Shown: piece by piece, positions 33,940-41,445 of the stretch
Numbering within the stretch: position 1 is the first letter of the stretch
Layout: each line of letters opens with the position of its first letter
Assembly (NCBI RefSeq): GCF_005938385.1
Contig: NZ_VCRA01000005.1
Span: forward strand, 1 to 64,000
Origin: Paenibacillus mesophilus
GTDB taxonomy: Bacteria; Bacillota; Bacilli; Paenibacillales; NBRC-103111
Direction: 5' to 3'
DNA: 64,000 bases
Translations under genes and position numbers: made by a program
Notes under the pieces: generated by a model
Told to the model about the DNA's origin: nothing
The model's database searches: none
The model's input: only the letters and a program-made list of their open reading frames with translations

Positions 33940-34729
33940 AGTTCCATTCTCTCCTTTTTGAACCATACGAGTCATTATTTGTATGATATATTGACGTTCA
34001 ATCCAAAAAAAGGTTGCACAAAACTGCTCCATCTAGCTGAGCGTCTCCACTTTACTTCGGCAAAAGAGTCAAGTTCTTGTCGCGCGTCAACAAAAGGGTC
34101 AAGTTCTTGTCGTTTGTCCGCGCCAAGAAACAGACCCTCGCACTAAGAATCCCAATCTCTGCGTATCTGCGATGGCTTCGAGCGTCGAAGAAAACGGCGT
34201 CCACTCCTCCAACTCGTCCCTACATACCAATGCGTTGAACCGACAGTGCCTCTCCTTCCGCGCCGATACCGCTCCTCCCGCCAGAGTCCCCCACCTCGAC
34301 AGTGGCAATGCAGCGTTTCAGCTCATAGACCGGGTCCCCGCAAAAGCAACTGCTTCTCCTGATCAGCGAACGTGCCGCTACTCGAGCGCGCCGTCCGGGC
34401 TCACATACATCTTTAGCTTCTTTACATGCTCATTTTGTTGATTGTCAGAGGAACTGCCCGTCTTACTTCAACAAATGAAAGAGGAGCCGCCGCATGGCAA
34501 GCTCCTCCGTAATCGTTTTTTTGTAAGACAAGTAGAATGTAAATATCATATGGTGCATTAGAAATCACATCTGATTCGGCTTCGAAATGCGCGGTAACTG
34601 CGGAAGACTTTTGTCCCATGGTATTCGAACGGTCCTTCCGTTCTTCAATGATTAAGAGCAGGTCACCGTGACGCCTACTTACGGCCTTCCGCGTTACAAT
34701 AGCCGCAGATCTTTAATGAGTATCTTTGT
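33940..34729. other. 790-bp gap with repeat copies and a doubtful small ORF
   Basis: It holds the dispersed repeat at 34049-34122. A minus-strand frame of 65 codons (34422-34619) has no clear ribosome binding site and is doubtful. Just left of the double-glycine peptide gene, a minus-strand scrap reads SLKICGYCNAEGRK before a TAG. Nothing else is supported. Confidence 0.35.
34049..34122. repeat. Dispersed CAAGTTCTTGTCG repeat, two partial copies
   Basis: CACTTTACTTCGGCAAAAGA then GTCAAGTTCTTGTCG (to 34083) is followed by CAAAAGGGTCAAGTTCTTGT and CGTTTGTCCGCG (to 34122). Both match the unit at 3330-3376. Confidence 0.6.
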
Positions 34730-34897
34730 TTAAGCTCCTCTAACTTTAGGTCTTAGATAGTTACGGGCGCCTCCCCAACCCCCATGTACTTCATTCATTT
34801 GATCATTGGATAGCTCTTCAGGCAAGTCCTCAACCTCTATCAGGTTCTGTTCCTCTGTCAGTTCGATTTCAGCCGATTTTTTTTCTTCCGCCGCCAT
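34730..34897 (-). CDS. Small double-glycine-leader peptide, possible RiPP or bacteriocin precursor
   Basis: A 55-codon gene from the ATG at 34897 (GGAAGGAAG upstream) to TAA at 34730-34732. The first 40 residues are acidic and end LPEELSNDQMNEVHGG, which closely fits the double-glycine leader of class II bacteriocins, competence pheromones and many ribosomally made, modified peptides cut by PCAT-type exporters. The predicted core is WGGARNYLRPKVRGA: 15 residues, strongly basic, with no Cys, Ser or Thr, so it cannot form lanthionine or azole rings. Trp, Tyr, Arg and Lys could be cross-linked by other enzymes, or the peptide may act unmodified. No maturation or export gene is recognised nearby. 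It lies 96 bases after dnaE on the same strand. Confidence 0.6.
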   Translation of the reverse strand: MAAEEKKSAEIELTEEQNLIEVEDLPEELSNDQMNEVHGGWGGARNYLRPKVRGA

Positions 34898-34975
34898 GCT
34901 ATCTTCTTCCTTCCCGTATCTGATTTTGCATGTATTTGATCAATATCATAATAACTATTGAAGGAAATCCTTACC

Positions 34976-34993
34976 ATACCCCAAATGGGGTAT
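34976..34993. terminator. Short hairpin at the end of dnaE
   Basis: ATACCCC (34976-34982) pairs with GGGGTAT (34987-34993), directly abutting the dnaE stop codon. There is no T-run on the minus strand, so it may be a weak terminator, an mRNA-stabilising hairpin or an operator for the downstream peptide gene. Confidence 0.4.
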
Positions 34994-37900
34994 TTACAAT
35001 AATGTTGTATTAATCTGATCCAATGAACGGCCGGCGGTTGGGCGCGACATTGGTGCGGTGCGCCAACGCAGCGCGGTCTCGCGCGCACTGGGCACGTCCA
35101 ACGGCGTAAGGCGGTCGGCAAGCAGCTTGACGCCGGCGTCTTGCTGCTGCAGCTTGCCGCGAATGAGCATGAGGCGCTCCTTCTGTACATGGCTTCCATA
35201 TTTTTTCCAGATTTCCGGAAAAATGACGACCTCGACCTTTTCGATGCGATCCTCCAGCTTCACGAAAGCCATGGCCTGACCTTTTTGGGTCAGGAAGTTT
35301 TTGCAGTATACAATCATCCCCGCCACGGTCACCTCGCTTAAATCCGGCTCTTCTGCCAGCTGATGAAGCGGCATGGCTTCGAGCTCTTGCAGCAGCGGTT
35401 CATAAGCGTCGAGAGGATGGCCGGAAATAAACATACCGAGCAGTTCACGTTCCAGCGCGAGCTTCTGAAGCCGGGTATACGGAGCGACGTCGGGGTATTC
35501 GATCGTCCAATTCACCTTCTCGGTCAAGCCCAACAAGTGCAGTTGCAGTTCCTCTCGCTCCTTTTTCCATTTCAGCACCGCCTCAATCATCCGTTCCATT
35601 ACGGCCAACAGCTGCGCCCGGTGGCCGGGGAGAGAATCGAACGCACCTCCCAAAATCAAGGATTCGATCACCCTCTTGTTGCATACCCGCAGATCCACCC
35701 GTCTGATAAAATCGAGCAAATCTTTATAAGGCACGCCATTCCGTTCACGGATTATGGCTTCGATCGCCTGCGTTCCGACGTTTTTGATCGCGGCAAGCCC
35801 AAAGCGTATCGCTCGAGCGCCGGTATCTTCGTTAAGAGATTCCGAGTTCAAGCCGGCGTTCTGCTCTTCGCTGCTCCGTCGCGGATGGACAGGAGTAAAC
35901 GCCTCATTGCTTTCGTTCACGTCGGGAGGCAGCACTGCAATCTTCATGCGCCGACATTCATCGACGTATTCGGCCACCTTGCGATGGTTGCCCATGACGG
36001 ACGCCAGCGTCGCCGCCATGAACGGCACGGGATAGTGTGCCTTCAGCCAAGCCGTACGAAAGGTCACGACAGCATAGGCCGTTGCGTGCGCACGTGGAAA
36101 GCCGTAGTCGGCGAAGCGCACGATCATGTCGTACACCTTGTTGGCGTCGGCCTCGCTGTAGCCCTCCCGCAAGCTGCCGCGGATAAAGTGGGTACGTTCC
36201 TCGTTCAGCACCTCGCGCTTCTTTTTTCTAACGGCGCGCAGCAGCGAGTCGGCCTCGCCGAGACTGAATCCCGCCATCTTGGCGGCTATATGCATGATCT
36301 GCTCCTGATAGAGGATAATCCCGTACGTATCGCGTAAAATCGGCTCCAGCGACGGATGGGGATACTCCGTCTCAATCTCCCCGTGCTTGGCCTTCATATA
36401 CTTAGGGATAAATTCCATCGGTCCCGGCCGGTACAATGCTCCGACGGAAATAATATCCTCAAACTCCGACGGCTTCATTTCTTTCAACAGTCGTCGGAAG
36501 ACGGCGGACTCCAATTGGAAAACAGCCACCGTTTCACCGCGGCACAGCATCGCATACGTGGCCGGATCGTCCTCCGGAAGCTTCCGCAAATCGATCTCGA
36601 TGCCGTCCCAATCCCGAATCCAGCGCAATGTACGCTCGATTACTGAAAGAGTGCGCGAACCGAGAAAATCCATCTTCAGTAATCCAATCGCTTCCAGATG
36701 CTCCATAGAATATTGCGTCAAAGCGGTCCCCTCCGCCCCCTCTTGGAGCGGCACGTACCGGGTAAGCGGCTCGCGGGAAATAACGACGCCCGACGCATGC
36801 GTGGATGCGTGACGGGGTAACCCTTCGACCTGCATCGCCATGTCGAGCAGTTCTGCGGTTTTGGGTTGCTTGGCTGCCAGCGCCTTCAGCTCGGGATTGA
36901 CCGTAAGCGCCTCCTGCAGCGTGATCCCGAGATGGCCGGTGATCATTCTGGCAGCCCTGTCAACATCGTTATAGGGCAGGTTCATTACCCTGCCGACATC
37001 TCGCAATGCGGCCTTCGCGGCCATCGTACCGAACGTGATGATCTGCGCGACATGGTCTTTGCCGTATTTTTCCGCAACGTAAGCGATCACTTCTTCCCTC
37101 CGCAGGTCGTCGAAATCGATGTCGATATCCGGCATCGATACCCGCTCCGGGTTCAGGAAGCGCTCGAACAACAGGCCGTACCGGATCGGATCGACATCGG
37201 TGATGTTCAGCGAATAAGCGACGAGACTTCCGACAGACGAGCCCCGACCCGGCCCGGTGGCGATACCGCGCTCATGGGCGAAGCGGATAAAATCCCAGAC
37301 GATTAGAAAATAGTCGGAGTACCCCATTATTTCAATGACCGTAAGCTCGTACTGTAATCTTTCCTCTATCATCCGCCGATATGAAGCATCGACTGTAACG
37401 CCACCATCATCCTTGTGACGTCCATCCCGGCTCCAACCGTACCGGGCGGCAAGCCCCTGCCGGCACAATTCGGCCAAATACCCTCCGGCGGTTAACCCTT
37501 CTGGTATCGGCCGGAATTCAGGCAAAATCGAGCCGCCGAATTCCAGCTTCAGATCGCAGCGGTCCGCCACAACGGCCGTGTTGGCCAAAGCCTCAGGGAC
37601 GTGAGCGAACAGCCTGCGCATTTCTTCACCGCTTTTCAAGTACAATTGATCGGTCGTAAAACGTAGCCTGTCAGTATCACCTACCGTCTTTCCGGTGCCG
37701 ATGCTAATCAGCACATCCTGGACCGCATGATCCGAAGCCTTAATATAATGAACATTGTTCGTGACGATTAATGGGATTCCGGTTTCCCTGCTCAACGCAA
37801 TCATGTCGCGCATCACTTTCTTTTGCTCGGTCAGCCCGTGATCCTGCAGCTCCAGAAAGAAATCGTCGCCGAATATATTCCGATACCTTTCGGCGGCCAG

Positions 37901-38368
37901 CTTCGCTTCCGCGTGCCTTGCATGAAGTAGATGCTGGGAAATCTCCCCCCCGAGGCAGGAGCTTAAGCAAATCAAGCCTTCGGCATATTCCGCCAATCGC
38001 TCGGCATCAATACGCGGCTTGTAGTGAAAGCCCTCCAAATGGCCGATCGAGATGAGTTTCATTAAATTTTGATAGCCCGATTCATTTTTGGCAAGCAGGA
38101 TTAAATGGTAAACCGGCTGATTCTGCCGGCTTCCTTTGTCGCGTATCGAGCCTGCCGTAAAGTATGCTTCACAGCCGATGATCGGTTTGATTCCCCGCTC
38201 CGTACACGCTTTATAGAATGGTACCGCTCCATACATGACGCCGTGATCGGTCAGCGCAAGCGACGTCATGCCAAGCTCGGCCGCATGGGCGGCCAAATCT
38301 TCGATCCGGGCCGCCCCGTCTAGCAAACTGTATTCACTATGCACGTGCAGATGCACAAAACGTTCCAT
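34994..38368 (-). CDS. dnaE: DNA polymerase III alpha subunit (DnaE type)
   Basis: A 1124-aa replicative polymerase catalytic subunit of normal length. FVHLHVHSEYSLLDGAARI is the N-terminal PHP domain, with metal-site residues continuing in LALTDHGVMYG. The palm carries the catalytic aspartates in PDIDIDFDD, preceded by GPGRGSSVGSLVAYSL. The fingers (RPGPMEFIPKYM, YQEQIMHIAAKMAGFSLGEAD) follow, then a helix-hairpin-helix region and the OB-fold (EVTVAGMIVYCKNFLTQKG). It has no 3'-5' exonuclease insert, so it is DnaE and not PolC. Its setting among accessory genes is unusual; no imuA/imuB error-prone cassette is seen, so the main lagging-strand dnaE or a second copy are both possible. Confidence 0.93.
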   Translation of the reverse strand: MERFVHLHVHSEYSLLDGAARIEDLAAHAAELGMTSLALTDHGVMYGAVPFYKACTERGIKPIIGCEAYFTAGSIRDKGSRQNQPVYHLILLAKNESGYQNLMKLISIGHLEGFHYKPRIDAERLAEYAEGLICLSSCLGGEISQHLLHARHAEAKLAAERYRNIFGDDFFLELQDHGLTEQKKVMRDMIALSRETGIPLIVTNNVHYIKASDHAVQDVLISIGTGKTVGDTDRLRFTTDQLYLKSGEEMRRLFAHVPEALANTAVVADRCDLKLEFGGSILPEFRPIPEGLTAGGYLAELCRQGLAARYGWSRDGRHKDDGGVTVDASYRRMIEERLQYELTVIEIMGYSDYFLIVWDFIRFAHERGIATGPGRGSSVGSLVAYSLNITDVDPIRYGLLFERFLNPERVSMPDIDIDFDDLRREEVIAYVAEKYGKDHVAQIITFGTMAAKAALRDVGRVMNLPYNDVDRAARMITGHLGITLQEALTVNPELKALAAKQPKTAELLDMAMQVEGLPRHASTHASGVVISREPLTRYVPLQEGAEGTALTQYSMEHLEAIGLLKMDFLGSRTLSVIERTLRWIRDWDGIEIDLRKLPEDDPATYAMLCRGETVAVFQLESAVFRRLLKEMKPSEFEDIISVGALYRPGPMEFIPKYMKAKHGEIETEYPHPSLEPILRDTYGIILYQEQIMHIAAKMAGFSLGEADSLLRAVRKKKREVLNEERTHFIRGSLREGYSEADANKVYDMIVRFADYGFPRAHATAYAVVTFRTAWLKAHYPVPFMAATLASVMGNHRKVAEYVDECRRMKIAVLPPDVNESNEAFTPVHPRRSSEEQNAGLNSESLNEDTGARAIRFGLAAIKNVGTQAIEAIIRERNGVPYKDLLDFIRRVDLRVCNKRVIESLILGGAFDSLPGHRAQLLAVMERMIEAVLKWKKEREELQLHLLGLTEKVNWTIEYPDVAPYTRLQKLALERELLGMFISGHPLDAYEPLLQELEAMPLHQLAEEPDLSEVTVAGMIVYCKNFLTQKGQAMAFVKLEDRIEKVEVVIFPEIWKKYGSHVQKERLMLIRGKLQQQDAGVKLLADRLTPLDVPSARETALRWRTAPMSRPTAGRSLDQINTTLL

Positions 38369-38667
38369 GCATACTCATCCCTATCTTATTTTCTATCATT
38401 TTATAATAATGATAATGTCGTTCAGCCTGTTCGGTATGTTCAGTGATAACGGTTAACCCATTGCTCAACACACTCTTTTCGATAATCATTCTTCGAAATG
38501 TAAAATTAATCCATCCCAATTTTATCGCACATATGTTCGATAGTAAACATATAACAGGGGATAAAATACGACAAAAATCACTTTCTAAATCTCCTGCTAT
38601 CAGGCTATGGACAAGTCCGCGCATTCTGCCAATCCGTTTCAGCGTAAACTGCCCTTAGTCCAATGGC

Positions 38668-38699
38668 AAAAAAATGCCCCATAGCAACGGGCTATGGGG
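38668..38699 (-). terminator. Rho-independent terminator
   Basis: CCCCATAGC (38677-38685) pairs with GCTATGGGG (38691-38699). On the minus strand the stem is followed by CA and seven T. It probably ends transcripts coming from the VanZ-like gene. Confidence 0.85.
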
Positions 38700-38818
38700 T
38701 TAAGATTTATATTAATAAGGGGGTCAACACTTATTATAGGCTACATTTATTAATGCAAAGTGAACCGATAATTTCAAGTTTATTACAAATTACAGTCACA
38801 TTTGTTGCTGAAGTAATC

Positions 38819-38902
38819 TGTCCGTTAGCGCAACGACGGCAGCCGAACATTTTGGCCGGCTGCCGTCGTGTAACGATCGAGCTATCGTATCCGTTAGGTT
38901 AA
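38819..38902. repeat. Dispersed intergenic repeat, copy B
   Basis: CGTTAGCGCAACGA, then the hairpin CGACGGCAGCC (38834-38844) / GGCTGCCGTCG (38858-38868), then the box GAGCTATCGTATCCGTTAG (38879-38897). It is among the most complete copies. Confidence 0.65.
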
Positions 38903-38920
38903 TGGCTTAAGACGAGAGCC

Positions 38921-39427
38921 TTACAATTGTTTAATGCCTATATTCTTGCCATTCAACCTGAAAATACAGAAAATACCATACCCTAATAGACCTCCAGAAG
39001 TATTCAGGATCAGATCATCTACATCGAAATTTCCGATGGAAAAAAAGACCTGCAAGCATTCTAGGAGTAAGCTCATTCCCAGTGATCGGATAAATACTCC
39101 ACTAAGCGAAATCATTTTGCTTTTAGACAATATTACAATAAAAATTCCATACGGCATGAATGCCAAGATATTCCCGACAAAATTGATTACTTCATGGATT
39201 GACGGACTTAGAACGGTATCGGAAATTGTTTTAAGCGGAATAAAATTACCATACAGCATCCGGTGCATGCTATACTCAGGTTTCTCTAGATTTTTCTGCA
39301 GTCGATACCACAGAAAGTCCATATCAATCGAGCCGTACTTAAATAAAATGATTCTAAATAAGATAAGCATATACAAGGCAAACAGTCCTGGCACCACAAT
39401 TCGATTCATTAGTTTCGTTAGTTTCAT
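38921..39427 (-). CDS. VanZ family membrane protein
   Basis: About 168 aa. The start MKLTKLMNRIVVPG at 39427 has GAGGACG ten bases upstream; an earlier ATG at 39520 would add 31 polar residues. Four or five hydrophobic helices. NFVGNILAFMPYGIFIVIL and ECLQVFFSIGNFDVDDLILN (then TSGGLLGYG) are the VanZ signature. VanZ-like proteins can lower teicoplanin or lipoglycopeptide sensitivity, but most chromosomal copies have unknown roles. Codon use is more AT-rich than in its neighbours. Confidence 0.85.
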   Translation of the reverse strand: MKLTKLMNRIVVPGLFALYMLILFRIILFKYGSIDMDFLWYRLQKNLEKPEYSMHRMLYGNFIPLKTISDTVLSPSIHEVINFVGNILAFMPYGIFIVILSKSKMISLSGVFIRSLGMSLLLECLQVFFSIGNFDVDDLILNTSGGLLGYGIFCIFRLNGKNIGIKQL

Positions 39428-40131
39428 TTTTCTCGTCCTCGTTTTTGAGTCATGAAGGGTCGTGCTATTAATTAGGATATTAAGAGATCTCTCATTTTCG
39501 CTATCAATCAGATAGATCAATCCGATGCGACACCCTACTGATGTTCAAACTAAATATTACTTATTGATCAACAACAGACTTCCCTGATAAATCTTATTGC
39601 TTGTCACATGTATCATTCGTTTTTCGTTGCTGTGGCTGTCGTTTGCGAGCTCCGGCTTCTACTTCATAACTGAGCAGCAAATGGAGGAAAACCAAAAAAA
39701 CCCGTCTTCATTTCAGTTTCCTTCTTACCTCTTCCAATAAGGATAAGGAAAATTGTTTAATAAAAAGTCGGGTATTTATAAAATTTTTTCTTAAATTTCA
39801 TGAATTTTTGCGCCGGTAATCGCACTTCAAGGAATGAATCTTCCCCTTATCCGCTCTAATTTGAATCAAACGTATCAGCTCATTTATCTTTTATATCCCT
39901 TATTATGGCAAGTAATCAAGGCCGCTGATAATCCAGACATTGTTATAAAAATGGTCAAACAGTGAGCAACAAAATCACTTGAGCTGCGCCTAGTTTCTTG
40001 TTGTCTTTTTTGGACATACCCTGGTAGTTGGGCAATACCGTATCAACTAAAACAAGCGATGGATCGGTTCCATCGCCGTGTTATCGTCTCCGTTAGCGTA
40101 GCGAAACGTTATGCTGGGACTTTGTAAATAA
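39428..40131. other. 704-bp AT-rich gap, repeat copy C at its left-strand end
   Basis: Nothing is firmly supported apart from the repeat at 40056-40108. A plus-strand hydrophobic frame near 39596-39740 (LLWLSFASSGFYFITEQQ) lacks a start with a ribosome binding site. Confidence 0.4.
40056..40108. repeat. Dispersed intergenic repeat, copy C
   Basis: Hairpin GCGATGG (40056-40062) / CCATCGC (40070-40076), followed by the box TTATCGTCTCCGTTAGCGTA. It lies 24 bases past the broken DUF402 gene. Confidence 0.6.
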
Positions 40132-40609
40132 TTATATTCCTCGGTATTTCCAATTATTTATAAGCTCAGTAGCTTCATTAACACTTTCTCGACATTGCTT
40201 GATAAAATCCGAATTATAATTATACTGATTGGTTGCTTTTAGAAATTCATCCTCATCTAACACTTTAACTTCCCCACCATATTTACAATAAACATCTAAT
40301 TCATAATCGTGATACGCTATTTCGCTTTCGTTGATCAATGGAAACGAAGAAATATTAACGTATAAGGAACTTGGCTCACCACTCTCTGAATAATTTTCAA
40401 TTAAATTATATCCTTTATTTTTCCAGAAAAATGATCTCGAACTACCTTTGGTTACCCAATCTTCACCTTCGCATTCATCCATATTGTCCACTAAGTGTGA
40501 CAGTTGCGATATAATCTGATGTGCTTTCTTCAACTTTCGAATTCCACCATCTATAAACCTTTCCGTCATACCGGAGTGCAGAAATCTTAATATTCTGACC
40601 TACGTCCAT
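40132..40609 (-). pseudogene. Frameshifted DUF402 (FomD/Ntdp-like) protein
   Basis: The true start is probably the ATG at 40609, preceded by GGAGGG, reading MDVGQNIKISALRYDGKVYR, the N-terminus of this family. That frame stops soon after LSGQYG. The rest (SSLYVNISSFPLINESEIAY, DYELDVYCKYGGEVKVLDED, IKQCRESVNEATELINNW) is in another frame from an ATG at 40569. DYELDV and VLDEDE are the DUF402 signature of nucleotide phosphatases such as Ntdp. One indel near 40475 would join them. As it stands, only a 145-aa product lacking the N-terminal strand could be made. Confidence 0.75.
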
Positions 40610-40703
40610 CTTAACCCTCCAAAATATTTGCACTTACCCTAATTTTACCACATGCGAGACATTCACTTGTATGACAGATTCGTTAAATACAGGATCGCTC
40701 CGC

Positions 40704-40762
40704 TGAACTAACCTGCCGGTTAGCATAGCGAGGCCACCGAATCGTTTCGGCAGCCTCATACT
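40704..40762. repeat. Dispersed intergenic repeat, copy D
   Basis: CTAACCTGCCGGTTAGCATA, then AGGC-CCGA / TCGG-GCCT hairpin arms (40731-40756). It overlaps the 3' end of the lipoprotein remnant. Confidence 0.45.
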
Positions 40763-40982
40763 AATCGATTGTGAATCCTTGGATTTGCCGTTTCAATTTG
40801 GTTTGCATACTTTTGAAACGTGTCAATTCGGTACTTTACGGAATCCGTTGCATGAACTGGCATCAAAAGCACTAATTCTTGGTTCTTATTTCGTCCACCT
40901 TTACTGTCTTATTGTCGTCCACCCATGAGCAGCCGGATACTAGGGCACCGCATAACACATAGATCACAGCCGCGTTCTTCAT
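40756..40982 (-). pseudogene. Truncated, frameshifted solute-binding lipoprotein
   Basis: From the ATG at 40982 (GGGGAG nine bases upstream) the frame reads MKNAAVIYVLCGALVSGCSW, with lipobox VSGC, and stops after 36 codons. In the next frame it continues NQELVLLMPVHATDSVKYRI and DTFQKYANQIETANPRI, then stops. The second part aligns with the start of the solute-binding domain inside the sigma-factor fusion (SLTILIPNNDDGSLRYRI, TFVECAENFKSANPGI). About 350 C-terminal residues are missing. It is the third gene of that operon. Confidence 0.7.
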
Positions 40983-41009
40983 TCGTTCCACTCCCCCCAA
41001 TTATTCACT

Positions 41010-41408
41010 TCAATATCTCTTTATCTTGTCCTTCGTGCTCGGCATTCCAGCCTTAACGGCAATTATGAAAGCAATAATGGTAGGTATGATTAATGCAAGT
41101 ATAAATAGAAGCTGCGCCCATCCGTTACTGAAAAAACTTACTTTGGCTATCCCGGCGATCAAGGAGTACATGTAAACAAACATATTGATTATAGAGAAAA
41201 AAAAGCCAAGAACAAACATCATTACACGGTTGTTCCTGTTCCGATTGACTCCTAACAGGTTCAGCAGTAACGATGCGGTTACGGTAAGGGTTGAAGTAAA
41301 TGCAAGAGCGGCGCCGGCAAGTCCCGATTCGCCAGTCGCGGCCACGGTTAAACAAAGACCGAGCAGAAGCAACACTGGCCCCCATACAGCCAAATTCATT
41401 TTTTTCAC
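41010..41408 (-). CDS. Small integral membrane protein in the sigma-fusion operon
   Basis: A 132-aa protein with four hydrophobic helices (LAVWGPVLLLLGLCLTVAA, AALAFTSTLTVTASLLLNLL, VMMFVLGFFFSIINMFVYMY, LLFILALIIPTIIAFIIAV) and a basic tail. The GTG start at 41408 follows GGGGGA by nine bases. It is 37 bases after the sigma/solute-binding fusion gene and 27 bases before the lipoprotein remnant. I do not recognise the family. Its position makes it a candidate membrane partner or regulator of the fusion protein. Confidence 0.7.
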   Translation of the reverse strand: MKKMNLAVWGPVLLLLGLCLTVAATGESGLAGAALAFTSTLTVTASLLLNLLGVNRNRNNRVMMFVLGFFFSIINMFVYMYSLIAGIAKVSFFSNGWAQLLFILALIIPTIIAFIIAVKAGMPSTKDKIKRY

Positions 41409-41445
41409 TCGTCATTTCCCCCTATAAACAATAATGCCCTGCACT

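Larger units (their letters stand above)
38369..38920. other. Gap between dnaE and vanZ-like gene: terminator and repeat copy B
   Basis: It contains the minus-strand terminator at 38668-38699 and the hairpin repeat at 38819-38902. A minus-strand scrap MIIEKSVLSNGLTVITEHTE resembles the N-terminus of M16 peptidases but runs straight into the dnaE leader region and is too short to call. Confidence 0.4.

Noticed and set aside
34422..34619. A 65-aa frame left of the double-glycine peptide as its immunity or maturation protein
   Set aside because: No ribosome binding site, no hydrophobic helix typical of immunity proteins and no recognisable domain.
35363..36337. A 324-codon frame opposite dnaE
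   Set aside because: Antisense shadow of a well-defined essential gene family.
38401..38480. Fur-box-like GATAATGATAATG and CGATAATCATTC near the dnaE start
   Set aside because: Only half of the inverted 7-1-7 pattern is present, and dnaE is not an iron-regulated gene.
38337..38520. N-terminus resembling M16 peptidases (VLSNGLTVITEH)
   Set aside because: The similar stretch is about 20 residues and runs directly into the dnaE start without the HxxEH motif; probably chance.
39596..39740. Hydrophobic plus-strand frame (LLWLSFASSGFYFITEQQ)
   Set aside because: No start codon with a ribosome binding site and no family resemblance.
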